A stretch of DNA of 61,600 bases from Longimycelium tulufanense (GCF_014645795.1 NZ_BMMK01000004.1:186916-248515); one strand, 5' to 3'. Numbered from the stretch's first letter, positions 48,524 to 58,271 are shown. Made by a program: numbers and translations. Notes: generated by a model from the letters alone, not told the origin.

Positions 48524-49510
48524 TCAGCCACGATGCTGCGGACGGTCCACCTGCAGCCTGCCATGCGTACGCCGCACCACCAAGCCGCCGGGTAGCGCCA
48601 CGCCCCCCTGACCACGCCAGCTTCCCATCAATGCGTCGATCCTGCGCAGGTGATGGTCTGTCAACCCACTCACCCCGCGGAAACCCAGCCAGCGGCGGAG
48701 GACCCGGCGCCGGAGAGCGGCCGGCGCGGCGCCGAGGGCGGCCGCGTCCAACTCCTCGTCCACCCGCACCCGCTCGGTCAGGTCCGTGGCGAGCCGGTCG
48801 AGTGCGTCGCAGTCCTCGCGGAGTTGGGCCGCGGTGCGGGCGAGTGCCTCGGCGACCCCGCCCCGCAGGACCTCCTCCAGCAACGGCAGTACCTCGGTGC
48901 GGAGCCGGACCCGGGTGAAGCGCGGGTCGGCGTTGTGCGGATCGACCCAGGGCCGCAGCCCGAGGGCGGCGCAGGCCGCGGTGGTCGTCTCGCGGCGCAG
49001 GCCCAGCAGGGGCCGCGCCCACGGTGGGTCGAGTGGGCGCATGCCGGCCACTGAGCGCGGACCGGAGCCGCGGCCCAGGCCCAGGAGGACGGTCTCGGCC
49101 TGGTCGTCGAGGGTGTGCCCGAGCAGGACCAGGGCGCCTGGTGGGCGGGCGCCGTCCAGGGCGGCGTAGCGGGCGCGACGGGCGGCGGCCTCGATGCCTC
49201 CGGGTCCGGTGACCTCGACCTCGATCACCCGCACCGAGTCGAAGCCGAGTGCCCGGAGTTGGGTGGCGGTGCGCGCGGCGACCTCCGCGGAGCCGGGTTG
49301 CAGGCGGTGGTCGACGACCAGCCCGTGCACGGTGAGCCGGCGGTGGCGTGCGACGTGTGTCGCGGCGGCCGCGAGCGCGAGGGAGTCCGCGCCTCCGGAG
49401 CAGGCCACGGCCACCGCGCCGGTGGTCAGGTGGCCGGCGGGTTCGGCCTCGTCGAGCAACCGGCTCAGGGCCGTGCGGACGGCCGCGACGGCGGGGTGCG
49501 GTCCGGCCAC
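48524..49510 (-). CDS. tilS: tRNA(Ile)-lysidine synthetase
   Basis: A 328-aa N-type ATP pyrophosphatase that modifies C34 of tRNA-Ile2 to lysidine, switching its codon from AUG to AUA; essential. The PP-loop is [16 protein letters not shown], followed by [25 protein letters not shown] (HxxDDQxET motif) and RPLLGLRRE. The C-terminal domain is short as in mycobacteria. The GTG at 49510 gives the family start ([15 protein letters not shown]) and lies 4 nt after the upstream zincin stop. Confidence 0.95.
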   Translation of the reverse strand: MAGPHPAVAAVRTALSRLLDEAEPAGHLTTGAVAVACSGGADSLALAAAATHVARHRRLTVHGLVVDHRLQPGSAEVAARTATQLRALGFDSVRVIEVEVTGPGGIEAAARRARYAALDGARPPGALVLLGHTLDDQAETVLLGLGRGSGPRSVAGMRPLDPPWARPLLGLRRETTTAACAALGLRPWVDPHNADPRFTRVRLRTEVLPLLEEVLRGGVAEALARTAAQLREDCDALDRLATDLTERVRVDEELDAAALGAAPAALRRRVLRRWLGFRGVSGLTDHHLRRIDALMGSWRGQGGVALPGGLVVRRTHGRLQVDRPQHRG

Positions 49511-49514
49511 GGCC

Positions 49515-50576
49515 CTAACCGTGCACCCGGCGCACCCAGGCCGCGGGATCGGCGATCTCGTCCCGGGTCGGCAGGTGGTCCGGGTCGGTCCACACGGCGT
49601 TGAAGCCCGCCATGCCCACGGTGTCCACGACGTGGCGGGTGAACGCCGCGCCGTGGGCGTACTGGCGGACCTTCGCGTCGACGCCGAGAAGGGCACGCAG
49701 GATGCGGTCGGCGAGGTTGCCGCCGCGGCGCCGCGCGGTGAAGCGGGCGCGGATGGTGGTGACGCTGGGGACCACCGAAGGGCCGACGGCGTCCATGACG
49801 TGGTCGGCGTGGCCCTCCAGGAGGGTGGACAGCGCGATCAGGCGGTCCAGGACCGCGCGTTGTTCGGGGGCCTGCAGCAGTTCGACCAGTGCCACCGGGG
49901 TGCCGTTGCGCTCGCGCCGCCGGGCGGTGCGCAGGGCCGCGGGCAGCCGGCTGAGCAGGTTGGCGGTGGACTCGTCCATGGTCGCCAGCAGGGTCCGGAC
50001 CTCCGCGGCGAAGTGGTCGCGCAGCCACGGCACGGCGGTGAACTGCAGCCGGTGGGTGGCTTCGTGCAGGCAGACCCACATCCGGAAATCGTCGGGCGAC
50101 ACGTCCAGGACGCGCTGGGCGCCCACCACGTTGGGCGCGACCAGGAGCAGCCGGCCGGTGCCGTTCGCACCGCCGAAGGGGTCGTACTGGCCCAGCACGC
50201 GGCTGCCGAGGTAGGCGAGGACGACACCGGCCTGGACGCCGGCGGTGCCGGCGAGTACGCCGCGGCGTCCGTCGGCCCCGGCGGTTCCGGTCAGGGCGGA
50301 CAGGCCGGCGGCCGCGGCCTGCACCCAGCCGGGGCGGTCGACGACGTCTCCGGGCAGCAGTGGAAGATCGGCGCCGAGGCCGGTGAGCTCGCGGACGTGG
50401 CCCTCGGCGACGACGGACATCTCGCGCAGCTGCCGGACCGCGCCGTCCGCCTCCTGCCTGGGCACCGTGGGCCCGGGTCGGATCAGCCGCTGCGCGGTCG
50501 ACGCGGCGATACCCCAGTCGACTGGGGCGTGCCCGTCGACCGGGGGGAGTGCTCGGGCAGCCGACCCCGCGTTCAC
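49515..50576 (-). CDS. Zincin-like metallopeptidase (DUF2342, Rv3626c-like)
   Basis: A 353-aa soluble protein of the actinobacterial zincin_2 / DUF2342 family. The zinc site HExxH is LHEATHRLQF at about residue 167. The conserved N-terminal region DWGIAASTAQRLIRPGP and VDRPGWVQAAAAGLSALTG precede it, and the C-terminal RFTARRRGGNLADRILRALLGVDAKVRQYAHGAAF is also typical. The family is sometimes annotated as associated with F420 synthesis, but the activity is not established. The start is GTG at 50576. It lies between dacB and tilS, in the order found in mycobacteria. Confidence 0.9.
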   Translation of the reverse strand: MNAGSAARALPPVDGHAPVDWGIAASTAQRLIRPGPTVPRQEADGAVRQLREMSVVAEGHVRELTGLGADLPLLPGDVVDRPGWVQAAAAGLSALTGTAGADGRRGVLAGTAGVQAGVVLAYLGSRVLGQYDPFGGANGTGRLLLVAPNVVGAQRVLDVSPDDFRMWVCLHEATHRLQFTAVPWLRDHFAAEVRTLLATMDESTANLLSRLPAALRTARRRERNGTPVALVELLQAPEQRAVLDRLIALSTLLEGHADHVMDAVGPSVVPSVTTIRARFTARRRGGNLADRILRALLGVDAKVRQYAHGAAFTRHVVDTVGMAGFNAVWTDPDHLPTRDEIADPAAWVRRVHG

Positions 50577-50737
50577 ACCATGGAAGCTACCCGTCGCGGG
50601 GATGCGGCGCGACGTACGTCAGATCCCTTCTTGTCAGCCGGAACCGGCGTGGGGTGCTCGCGCCGCGCGCCCGGCAGCTCCTCCGGCGGGACCCTGGGAC
50701 GGCATGGCCTCTGGTGTCTCCGGGGACCCTGCGTGCG

Positions 50738-53700
50738 TCAGCGTTGGCAGCCGCACTCGCGCAGCGTGGCCGCGACGGCGTCGAGCGCGGCGCGCCCCGG
50801 TTCCATGTCGGAGCCGTTGGATAGCAGCGAGAAGGCGAGCAGCCGGTTGTCCGCGTCCAGGACGATTCCGCTGAGGCTGTTGACCTTGGTGAGGGTGCCG
50901 GTCTTGGCGCGGACCCAGCCCTTGCCCTGTGCGCTGTTGCCGTTCTGGTAGCGACCGGCGAGGGTGCCGCTGCCGCCGGCCACCGGCAGCCCGGTGAGCA
51001 GGGGGCGCAGCTTGGGTGTGCGCTGGTCGGCTCGGGCCGAACCGTCGGGTGCGGCCGCGACCGCGAGGATGTCGGACAGCAGCCTGGCCGGAACCTTGTT
51101 CTCGGTGGACAGCCCGCTGCCGTCGGCCATGGTCCAGCCGGTGAGGTCGAAACCGTTCTGGCTCAACACCTCCTGCACCGCCTGCCGGGCGCCGGAGAAG
51201 GATGGCTCCTTGCCCTTGGCCCTGGCCACCTCGCGGGCCAGGGTCTCGGCGAGCACGTTGTCGGAGATGAGCAACGCGTTGTCGACGAGCTGCTGGATGC
51301 TCGGTGACCGGACCTCGGCGATCACCTTGGAGTTGGCCGGGGCCTTGCCGGCCGCGACCGAGTTGAGGTCGGCATCGAGCGCCTGGGCGAGGTGCCGGCC
51401 CGCGGAGACGGCCGGCCGGTCGGTGCGCCGGGACTCGGGGTTGGTCGCGTCCTCGCGACCGCCGTCGAGCATCACCGGCGCGACATAGGTGATGTCGCCG
51501 CCGACGATGTCGGACTTCTCCCAGCTGGAGAGCCAGTTGTCGGCGGTGTACCGGCTGGTGTCGACGAGCACCTTGCGAACCGGGACACCGGCGGCCTTGA
51601 CCTTGTTGACCAGGTCCTGCAGCTTCGCCGCGCCCGGGTAGACGGACTCCTTCCCGTCCGGTTGCAGGCTGAGGGTCGGGTCACCGCCACCCACGAGCAC
51701 GATCGTGCCCGGCTCGGGCCCTTCGACCACCTTCGTCGTGAGCCGGGAGTTCGGGTCGAGCGCGAGCAGCGCGGCCGCGGCTGTGATGATCTTGTTGGAC
51801 GACGCGGGTGTCATGGGCCTGCCCGCGTCGCGTTCCCACAGCACCTGGCCGGTGGCGGGGTCGACGATCCGGCCGGTGAGGGTGCCCAGGGCGGGGTTGG
51901 CCAGCACCTGCTGGAGCGCGGCCGCCACGCCCTGCGGGGTGGGAGCGGGCCCGTCGGCCCCCACCGGGCGCAGTGCGGCCTGCGGGCTCTGCGGCGGGGA
52001 CGGTGCCTGGGTGGTGGGACCGGCCAGGCCGAGCTTGCTCGCCAGCGGGGTGCCGTACAGCCCGCCGGTCACGCCGACAACCGCCACCACCGCGACGGCC
52101 GAGCCGATCAGGATCCGGCGCCGCCTGCGGCGCAGGGCGGGCTGCGGTTCCTGGCCTGCCTCGGGCTCGGTCGCGTCGGCCGCGCGGGTCGCTTCGACCT
52201 GCTCGCCGGGCGTGGATGCGGTGGGCGCCGGCGCCATGGCCTGGTCCGCCGGCGCCGGTCCCTGCTGCACCTGTGGCGGGGTGGGCGATGGGAACTGGCC
52301 CTGCGGATGTGGTGGTTGCTGCGGTTGCGGTGGGGCGGGGCGGGTCATCCGCATCGTGGCCTGGGCGTCGGCGTGCGGCGGCCCGACCGGCGGGGCCGGC
52401 TGGTGCGGTGACTGCCCGGGCCGCTGCGCGCCCGGCCACGCCTGCTGGCCCCGGTGCGGCGGCCCAGCCTGAGGCGGGCGCGCGGGGGGCTGGCCCGCAG
52501 CGGCGGGCGGATGCGGCGGGCGGGCCTGAGTCGCATGCGGCGGTCCGGCCTGGGGCTGGTCTTGACGTGGCTGGCCGGCCTGGTCCGGTTGCGCCTGGCT
52601 CGGTGGGGCCTGCCCCGCCTGCGGAGAAACCGGTCGCGGCGGGGCCGCGTCCGGGCGTGCCGGCGGTGGCTGGCCTGCCACGGGCTGGTCGGGCTGCTGC
52701 TCCGACGGTGCCTGCCCTACCTGCGGAGCCGGGGCGGGCTGCGCAGCCTCCGGACGAGGCGGCTGGGGCCCGCTCTCCCACCGGGGTGGCTGCGGCGGAG
52801 CGGGGCGTGGCTGGCCCGGCTGGCGCGGATCGGGTTGCGCCTGGTCCGCGGGAGCCTGCGCCGGGGGGGCGGCTGGCTGCTCCGGCCGCGGCCAACCCAC
52901 CTCGGGCTGGGCAGCGCGGTACTCCGCACCAGCTTCTGGCCGTCGTGGTTCTGACGGCGCCCGCCCGGCGGGCGGCGAAGCCGGACGCGGCTGCCCGGCC
53001 GCTGCTTGCCCCGGCCGCGGTTGCGCATCCTCGGGTCGAGGTGGCTGTGGCGGCGCCACCTCGGGTCCGGCCAGGTGTGGCTGGTCCGCCCGGGGGTGGT
53101 CCGCACGCGGCTGGTCCGCCGGAACCTGCCCGGCCGACGCCGCCGGCGGCTGGCCAGGGGCCTGATCCACCTGGGGAGAGACCGGTCGTGGACGGGTGGG
53201 GCCGGGCTGCTCCGGGTGCGGCTGGCCCGGCCATGGCTGATCCGTGGGTGCCTGCCCCGGGTGCGGGGCTGCCGGCTTCGGTTGCGCGACGTCCGGCTGT
53301 TCCGGCCGGGCCTCGCCTGCCGAGGGCTCCGCTACTTCCGGATGGGGCGGCTGCGTGGGACCTGTCTCGGGACGATCGGCCCGCGGCTCGTCCGCTCGAG
53401 GTTGCCCCTGCCGCCGCTGGTCCGTCGGCGCCTGCTCTACCTGCGGATAACCGCTCTGGGACTGGCTTTCCCAGGTCTGCGGTGGGCCTTCCCACGGTTG
53501 ACCCGGTCGCCACCGGTCCGACCACGCCTGCCCCGGGCGGGGCAGGGCCGTGTCGGGCTGTGTGGTCTCACTCGGCTGCGGCTGGCCCTCCCCAGGCTCG
53601 GCCGCACGCGGCTGTCCTTCGGCTGGCCCCGGACGCTCAGTCGACGCCTGTTCGACGTGTGTGGTCGACTGCGGTTGCTCGGGTTGTGCCTGCTCGGTGG

Positions 53701-54829
53701 GCGGGACATCGGCTTCCGGGCGAGCCGGCTGCGTGCGCTCGGCGGCGGGCTGGTCCGGTTCGGCCGCCGGCTCTTCGTGCTGCGCCTCTTCGTGCTGCTC
53801 CGGAGGTGGTGGCCACGGAAGCAGCGCCGGCGCCGCCGCGGGCTCCCCAGCCCCCGACGTCACGGGAGCGGGCCGCTCGGTCGTCTCCTCCCGCGTCGTC
53901 GCAGGGGCTTGCGCGGTCGTCTCTCCGGACGGCTCTGCGGAGGGCTCTTCCGCCGTGGGCCACTGCGGCTGGTCCGGTTCGCCCTGTGGTGCCGGCGCGG
54001 TGTCCGCCCGCTCGGGCCACCGTGGCTCCTCGGACTCGCCTTGGTCCTCTTCTCCAGGGGCGGCCTGCTCCTCGGCCACCGGCGGTTGCTCGAGATCCGG
54101 TTCCGGGTGGCTCCGATCCTCTCCCGACGTGACCGGCTCGACCGTGTCGTCCGGCGCCGAGGGTGCTGTCGGCCATTCGGGCTCATCGGCCGACTGCTCC
54201 GCGTCGACGCCGTGTTCCCGGTCGACGACCGGTTCCTCGTCGGCCGGTTCCTCCGGCTCCGTCACCTGCGGTTCGGCAGGCTCGGCTTCCTCGCCGGCCG
54301 CGGTGTCGGCCGCGTGCGGCTGGTCGGCTGGCGGCCACGCAGGGGCCGGGCCCTGGATGCGCACGGTCCCCTCGCCAGCGCGTTGCGCCTGCACGCCAGC
54401 CTTTTCCGCCTCCGCGGCTTCCTCGGAGCTACCAGCGTCCTCGCCATCGGCGTCGGTGGTACCGCAGTTCTCGGCGCGGGCTTGCGGCTCAGCGTTGTCA
54501 CTGCTGTCAGCGTTGTCACTACTGTCAGCGCTGTCACCGTTGCCGGAGCTGGTCTTGCCCGACTCCTGGTCGGCGGAGCGCTCATCCTGTTCGGAAGCGC
54601 CCGACTCGTCCGGCTGCTCCGGCGAGGCATGGGTGTCCGGGCCGGGCCATGCCGGCTCGCCCGCGTCCTCGCCCGTGTCGCCGCCGGTGTTCTCCGTGGT
54701 GTCCCCGGCTACGTCCGGCGTGGAGTCCGCCCGGTCCCGGTCGCGACCCTCCGGCGCGGTGCCCTCGCCGGGCGGCGTGCGCTCGGCTGGGGCATCCTGC
54801 TCGCGCGGGTCATCCGGTCGGGACAACAC
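50738..54829 (-). CDS. dacB: D-alanyl-D-alanine carboxypeptidase/endopeptidase (PBP4 type) with giant cytoplasmic N-terminus
   Basis: 1363 aa. Residues 1 to about 900 are low-complexity Pro/Gln/Glu/Ala sequence, acidic in the first 400 residues (SGNGDSADSSDNADSSDNAE) and Pro/Gln repeats later (PxQAGQAP). A basic stop and transmembrane helix follow (RRRRRRILIGSAVAVVAVV, about 905-925). The S13 penicillin-binding domain carries SxxK in PASSNKIITAAAA (about residue 1010), SDN in LLISDNVLAETLA (about 1190) and KTG in VRAKTGTLTKVN (about 1310). It trims peptidoglycan cross-links outside the membrane. Typical family length is about 460 aa. The GTG at 54829 follows GAGGAGGACC. It is divergent from ppa. 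Confidence 0.93.
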   Translation of the reverse strand: MLSRPDDPREQDAPAERTPPGEGTAPEGRDRDRADSTPDVAGDTTENTGGDTGEDAGEPAWPGPDTHASPEQPDESGASEQDERSADQESGKTSSGNGDSADSSDNADSSDNAEPQARAENCGTTDADGEDAGSSEEAAEAEKAGVQAQRAGEGTVRIQGPAPAWPPADQPHAADTAAGEEAEPAEPQVTEPEEPADEEPVVDREHGVDAEQSADEPEWPTAPSAPDDTVEPVTSGEDRSHPEPDLEQPPVAEEQAAPGEEDQGESEEPRWPERADTAPAPQGEPDQPQWPTAEEPSAEPSGETTAQAPATTREETTERPAPVTSGAGEPAAAPALLPWPPPPEQHEEAQHEEPAAEPDQPAAERTQPARPEADVPPTEQAQPEQPQSTTHVEQASTERPGPAEGQPRAAEPGEGQPQPSETTQPDTALPRPGQAWSDRWRPGQPWEGPPQTWESQSQSGYPQVEQAPTDQRRQGQPRADEPRADRPETGPTQPPHPEVAEPSAGEARPEQPDVAQPKPAAPHPGQAPTDQPWPGQPHPEQPGPTRPRPVSPQVDQAPGQPPAASAGQVPADQPRADHPRADQPHLAGPEVAPPQPPRPEDAQPRPGQAAAGQPRPASPPAGRAPSEPRRPEAGAEYRAAQPEVGWPRPEQPAAPPAQAPADQAQPDPRQPGQPRPAPPQPPRWESGPQPPRPEAAQPAPAPQVGQAPSEQQPDQPVAGQPPPARPDAAPPRPVSPQAGQAPPSQAQPDQAGQPRQDQPQAGPPHATQARPPHPPAAAGQPPARPPQAGPPHRGQQAWPGAQRPGQSPHQPAPPVGPPHADAQATMRMTRPAPPQPQQPPHPQGQFPSPTPPQVQQGPAPADQAMAPAPTASTPGEQVEATRAADATEPEAGQEPQPALRRRRRRILIGSAVAVVAVVGVTGGLYGTPLASKLGLAGPTTQAPSPPQSPQAALRPVGADGPAPTPQGVAAALQQVLANPALGTLTGRIVDPATGQVLWERDAGRPMTPASSNKIITAAAALLALDPNSRLTTKVVEGPEPGTIVLVGGGDPTLSLQPDGKESVYPGAAKLQDLVNKVKAAGVPVRKVLVDTSRYTADNWLSSWEKSDIVGGDITYVAPVMLDGGREDATNPESRRTDRPAVSAGRHLAQALDADLNSVAAGKAPANSKVIAEVRSPSIQQLVDNALLISDNVLAETLAREVARAKGKEPSFSGARQAVQEVLSQNGFDLTGWTMADGSGLSTENKVPARLLSDILAVAAAPDGSARADQRTPKLRPLLTGLPVAGGSGTLAGRYQNGNSAQGKGWVRAKTGTLTKVNSLSGIVLDADNRLLAFSLLSNGSDMEPGRAALDAVAATLRECGCQR

Positions 54830-54995
54830 GGTCCTCCTCAGACAGTCGGGTTACTCGCCGTATCGGCGTGACGTGGGGCACGGTCCAGGCCGCTCGGGTA
54901 CGGGCCCACCGGCACGCTTAGTCCACACTAGTGACGACGTGGCAGGCCGTGACCGGGGTCGGCCGCGCGCCAACTGCTGATAGCGAGGGAATCCG
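54830..54995. promoter_or_regulatory. Divergent dacB / ppa promoter region
   Basis: A 166-bp gap between two divergent starts. It must hold both promoters. A TAGTCC / ACTAGT pair near 54918-54932 could include a -10 element, but no reliable assignment is possible by eye. Confidence 0.3.
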
Positions 54996-55490
54996 GTGGA
55001 GTTCGACGTCACGATCGAGATCCCCAAGGGGGAGCGGAACAAGTACGAGATGGACCACGAGACGGGGCGCATCCGTCTCGACCGGACCCTGTTCACCGCG
55101 ACCCAGTACCCGGCCGACTACGGGTTCGTGGAGAACACGCTCGGTGAGGACGGCGACCCGCTGGACGCGCTGGTCCTGGTGCAGGAGCCGACGTTCCCGG
55201 GCTGTCTAATCCGGTGCCGGGCGATCGGCATGTTCCGCATGACCGACGAGAAGGGCGGGGACGACAAGGTCCTCTGCGTGCCGGCCGAGGACCCGCGGAC
55301 CGAGCACCTGCGCGACATCCACCACCTCCCGGAGTTCCACAAGCTGGAGATTCAGCACTTCTTCGAGGTCTACAAGGACCTGGAGCCGGGCAAGAGCGTG
55401 GAGGGCGCGACCTGGGTCGGCCGGACCGAGGCCGAGGCCGAGATCAAGCGCTCATACGATCGACTGAAGGCGGCCGGCCCCGAGCACTGA
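54996..55490 (+). CDS. ppa: Inorganic pyrophosphatase (soluble, family I)
   Basis: A 164-aa enzyme hydrolysing pyrophosphate, driving biosynthesis. It has the family I core: [43 protein letters not shown] (metal-binding Asp cluster DGDPLDAL), and [11 protein letters not shown]. The C-terminal [13 protein letters not shown] completes the site. The start is GTG at 54996 ([12 protein letters not shown]). A strong bidirectional terminator follows at 55507-55537. Confidence 0.97.
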   Translation: MEFDVTIEIPKGERNKYEMDHETGRIRLDRTLFTATQYPADYGFVENTLGEDGDPLDALVLVQEPTFPGCLIRCRAIGMFRMTDEKGGDDKVLCVPAEDPRTEHLRDIHHLPEFHKLEIQHFFEVYKDLEPGKSVEGATWVGRTEAEAEIKRSYDRLKAAGPEH

Positions 55491-55506
55491 GGCGTCCGGC
55501 TCGCGA

Positions 55507-55537
55507 CGAGGGGCGCGCCCGGCGGGCGCGCCCCTCG
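55507..55537. terminator. Bidirectional terminator between ppa and the MFS gene
   Basis: A perfect 14-bp stem (CGAGGGGCGCGCCC at 55507-55520, complement at 55524-55537) with a 3-nt loop GGC, followed by TTGGTGTTT. It lies 16 nt after the ppa stop and 22 nt after the convergent MFS gene. Confidence 0.9.
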
Positions 55538-55559
55538 TTGGTGTTTGGTGCGTGACGGC

Positions 55560-57251
55560 TCACTCACCGGCGACCGGCGCCGCCGCCCTGCTGTTCTCCT
55601 CGGCGACCCGCTGCACAGCGGACTTGGTGGCCAGCGGCACCTCCTTGAGGAACCAGACCAGCGCGAACCCAACGACCATCACCACCGCACCGGTGAGGAA
55701 CACGGTGTCCATCGCGCTGGAGAAGCCCTCCAGGAACGGCCGGGCGAGCCGTTCGTCGAGGTGCAACAGGAACGAGGTGTCGTCCAGGGACGGGCCACCG
55801 CCGTCACCACCCTGGAGCATGTCCAGCACCGGCTTGTTCGCCGGGTTGGCCAGAACGGTCGGGTCGTGCAACGCCTGCTGGAACGCCTGGGTGGGGATCG
55901 CGTCGCGGAAGGCCGCGGTGATCCGGTCGCCGACCACGCCGAACAGGATCGACATGAACAACGCCACGCCCACGGTGCCGCCGGTCTGCCGGAAGAACGT
56001 GGCCGAGGAGGTGGCCACGCCCATGTCGCGCGGGTCGACGGCGTTCTGGATCGCCATGATCAGGGTCTGCATGCACAGGCCGAGGCCGGCCCCCATCAGC
56101 ACCATGACCAGGCCGGTTTGCCACACGGGGGTGTCGACGCCGATCCGGCTGAACATGAGCAGCGCGACTAGCATGCCGCCGGTGCCCAGGATCGGGAAGA
56201 TCCGGTACCGGCCGGTCCGGGAGATCATGACGCCGCTGATGCCCGTGGACAGCATGATGCCGATGGTGAGCGGGACCATGAGCAGACCGGACTCGGTCGG
56301 CGTCGCGCCCTTGACGATCTGCAGGTAGAGCGGCAGCGAGAGCAGCCCGCCGAACATGCCGATGCCGACGATGAAGTTGAGCAGGTTGCCCAGCCGGAAC
56401 ACGCCGTTGCGGAACAGGCGCGGCGGCAGCACCGCCTCGTCGCCCATCCGGCGCTCCGCCCAGACGAACAGGACCAGGCCCACCACGCCGATCGCGGCCA
56501 TCGTCAGCGAGCGGTTTGACAGCCAACCCCACTCCCGGCCCTGCTCGGCCAGGATCAGCAGCGGAACCATGCCCAGGGTGAGGGTGGCCGCGCCCAGGTA
56601 GTCCACCCGGTGGTCGACCCGCTGGTGCGGCACGTTGAGGACCCTGCTGACCACGAACAACGCGATGATCCCGATCGGCAGGTTGATCAGGAAGACCCAG
56701 CGCCAGCCGGCGAAGCCCAGGACCGTGTCCATGCCGGCGAAGAAGCCGCCGACGACCGGGCCGAGCACGCTGGCGGAGCCGAACACGGCCATGAAGTAGC
56801 CCTGGTAGCGGCCGCGCTCGCGGGGCGGGATCAGGTCGCCCATGATCGCGAACGCCAGCGACATCAGGCCACCGGCACCCAGGCCCTGCACGGCGCGCGC
56901 CCCGGCGAGCTCGTACATCGAGCCGGCCACCCCGCACAGCAGCGAGCCGATCAGGAAGATCGAGATCGAGGCGAGATAGAACGGCTTGCGCCCGTAGATG
57001 TCGGAGAGCTTGCCGTAGAGCGGGGTGGAGATCGTCGCCGTGATCAGGTAGGCGGTGGTGGCCCACGCCTGTTCGGTCTGGCCGTGCAGCTGGTCGGCGA
57101 TGGTGCGCATCGCGGCGCTGACGATCGTCTGGTCGAGCGCGGCCAGCAGCATGCCGAGCATGAGCCCGGACAGGATGGTCACGATCTGCCGGTGTGTGAG
57201 GCCGTTCTCACCGCCCTCCGAGCGGTCGGTCGACGCTGCGGTCTCCCCCAT
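55560..57251 (-). CDS. DHA2-family MFS drug efflux transporter (EmrB/QacA type)
   Basis: A 563-aa proton-coupled exporter with about 14 helices. Motif D1 (LDQTIVSAAMRTIADQL) lies in helix 1, motif A is GKLSDIYGRKPFYL, and the antiporter motif C is SASVLGPVVGGFFAG. The start at 57251 (MGETAASTDRSEGG) follows GGAGGGG and overlaps the marR stop (TGATG). The upstream in-frame extension is a shadow of the regulator. Drug substrates cannot be predicted. It is co-transcribed with the MarR gene and presumably induced by its ligand. Confidence 0.94.
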   Translation of the reverse strand: MGETAASTDRSEGGENGLTHRQIVTILSGLMLGMLLAALDQTIVSAAMRTIADQLHGQTEQAWATTAYLITATISTPLYGKLSDIYGRKPFYLASISIFLIGSLLCGVAGSMYELAGARAVQGLGAGGLMSLAFAIMGDLIPPRERGRYQGYFMAVFGSASVLGPVVGGFFAGMDTVLGFAGWRWVFLINLPIGIIALFVVSRVLNVPHQRVDHRVDYLGAATLTLGMVPLLILAEQGREWGWLSNRSLTMAAIGVVGLVLFVWAERRMGDEAVLPPRLFRNGVFRLGNLLNFIVGIGMFGGLLSLPLYLQIVKGATPTESGLLMVPLTIGIMLSTGISGVMISRTGRYRIFPILGTGGMLVALLMFSRIGVDTPVWQTGLVMVLMGAGLGLCMQTLIMAIQNAVDPRDMGVATSSATFFRQTGGTVGVALFMSILFGVVGDRITAAFRDAIPTQAFQQALHDPTVLANPANKPVLDMLQGGDGGGPSLDDTSFLLHLDERLARPFLEGFSSAMDTVFLTGAVVMVVGFALVWFLKEVPLATKSAVQRVAEENSRAAAPVAGE

Positions 57252-57781
57252 CAGTTCTCCCCTCCGGAGCGGATGTCTTCCATCAGCTCGGTGATCAGGC
57301 TCGGTAGGTACTCCTCGTAGGCGCCGGTGAAGCGGGCGAGGAGTCGGGCCAGCTCCAGGCGGTCCGCTGCCGGCCAGGTCGCGACCATCCGGGCGATGTG
57401 CTCGCTGCGGCGGTGGCGGCTGTGCTCCAGCAGCTCGCGACCGGCGGCGGTGAGGGCCAGCAGGCTGGCGCGGCCGTCGGCCGGGTCGGCCTGTCGCTCC
57501 ACCAGCCCGGCCTTGACCAGGTCGGCGACCTGGCGGCTGGCGGTGGAGGCGTCCACGTACACCTTCTCGGCGAGCTCCCCCAGCCGCAGCGGGCCGGACT
57601 CGATCAACGTGGAGAGCAGGATGTAGCCCGCCTTCTCCAGCCCGTCGGGGTTGGCCTTGGCGATCTGCGCGTGCGCGCAGGCCATGAGCCGCATGAGCCG
57701 GACCAGCTCCATGCCGATCGCGTCGGCGACGGCCAGCTCGGGCTCGGTGGGCGGACTGACCGCCGCGTTCGCCTGACTCAT
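57251..57781 (-). CDS. MarR-family transcriptional regulator
   Basis: A 176-aa winged-helix dimer. The DNA-binding segment is LRLGELAEKVYVDASTASRQVADLVKAGLVERQADPADGRASLLALTAAG, with the wing DPADGRAS (residues quoted in pieces: helix ASTASRQVADLV, wing DPADGRASLL). The start MSQANAAVSPP at 57781 is chosen because GGGAG lies 5 nt upstream; ATGs at 57793 and 57838 are in frame. It is the first gene of a two-gene operon with the DHA2 exporter, and should repress it by binding the TGCTTG-rich region just upstream. Confidence 0.93.
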   Translation of the reverse strand: MSQANAAVSPPTEPELAVADAIGMELVRLMRLMACAHAQIAKANPDGLEKAGYILLSTLIESGPLRLGELAEKVYVDASTASRQVADLVKAGLVERQADPADGRASLLALTAAGRELLEHSRHRRSEHIARMVATWPAADRLELARLLARFTGAYEEYLPSLITELMEDIRSGGEN

Positions 57782-57811
57782 GAACACTCCCATTGCGTGC
57801 AGCACCCAATT

Positions 57812-57852
57812 ACTTGGCTGATACAAGCATGCAAGCATTTAGTTGGTCGACG
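57812..57852 (-). promoter_or_regulatory. Candidate MarR promoter/operator
   Basis: Relatively AT-rich stretch 30-70 nt before the marR start with two direct TGCTTG repeats around a GCATGC palindrome (57826-57837) and flanking CCAACTAAAT. Similar TTGCATGC-type sequences precede other actinobacterial marR-MFS operons in my memory. No exact boundaries can be given. Confidence 0.4.
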
Positions 57853-58271
57853 CAACTTGAACAACTGTGAGCTACCTCGCCCGGACAGTGCAGTGAACCC
57901 CCATCGGCGCTTACGCCGCGTCACAGACTTCCACGGCCACCCGATCGAGAGCCACTGGATTTTTCGGCCGTGTCGCCCCCGGAAGTCCCCCGCATTGCCC
58001 GAGTGCGATCACCCAACGTGACAAAGCTCCGGAAGCACGCAAATCACGTATCCCTCCGCCCTCATCCACAGGCCCCGAAGTTGTCCACAGCCCGCGATCT
58101 TGTTCTTGCTTTGCATTTCCGCAGCTCAGTAGGCTTGCCATGGGCTGCGCAGACCCAGGGCGGGCGGGGGCTGTCTAGAGCACAGAGGCGATACGAAGCG
58201 GCGCGGACCTTTCCCTCCATCGGCTCGAGGGCGACTGGTGCCCTACTACGGGCCGCACCTGGGTGACGCCG
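57853..58271. other. Spacer between the marR region and glyA 3' end
   Basis: About 420 bp with no recognisable gene. It contains the second DnaA-box-like pair (58062-58089). No strong hairpin was found after glyA. Confidence 0.4.
58062..58089. promoter_or_regulatory. Second pair of DnaA-box-like 9-mers
   Basis: TCATCCACA at 58062-58070 and TTGTCCACA at 58081-58089 (perfect actinobacterial box), 19 bp apart in direct orientation in non-coding DNA. The spacing is nearly the same as the pair at 17472-17500. Confidence 0.35.

Noticed and set aside
51973-54132. Long plus-strand open frames (up to about 720 codons) opposite dacB, and another of about 620 codons at 53006-54871
   Set aside because: They are shadows of Pro/Gln-rich GC-biased coding on the minus strand; no family, no ribosome binding site, Arg/Pro/Ala-only composition.
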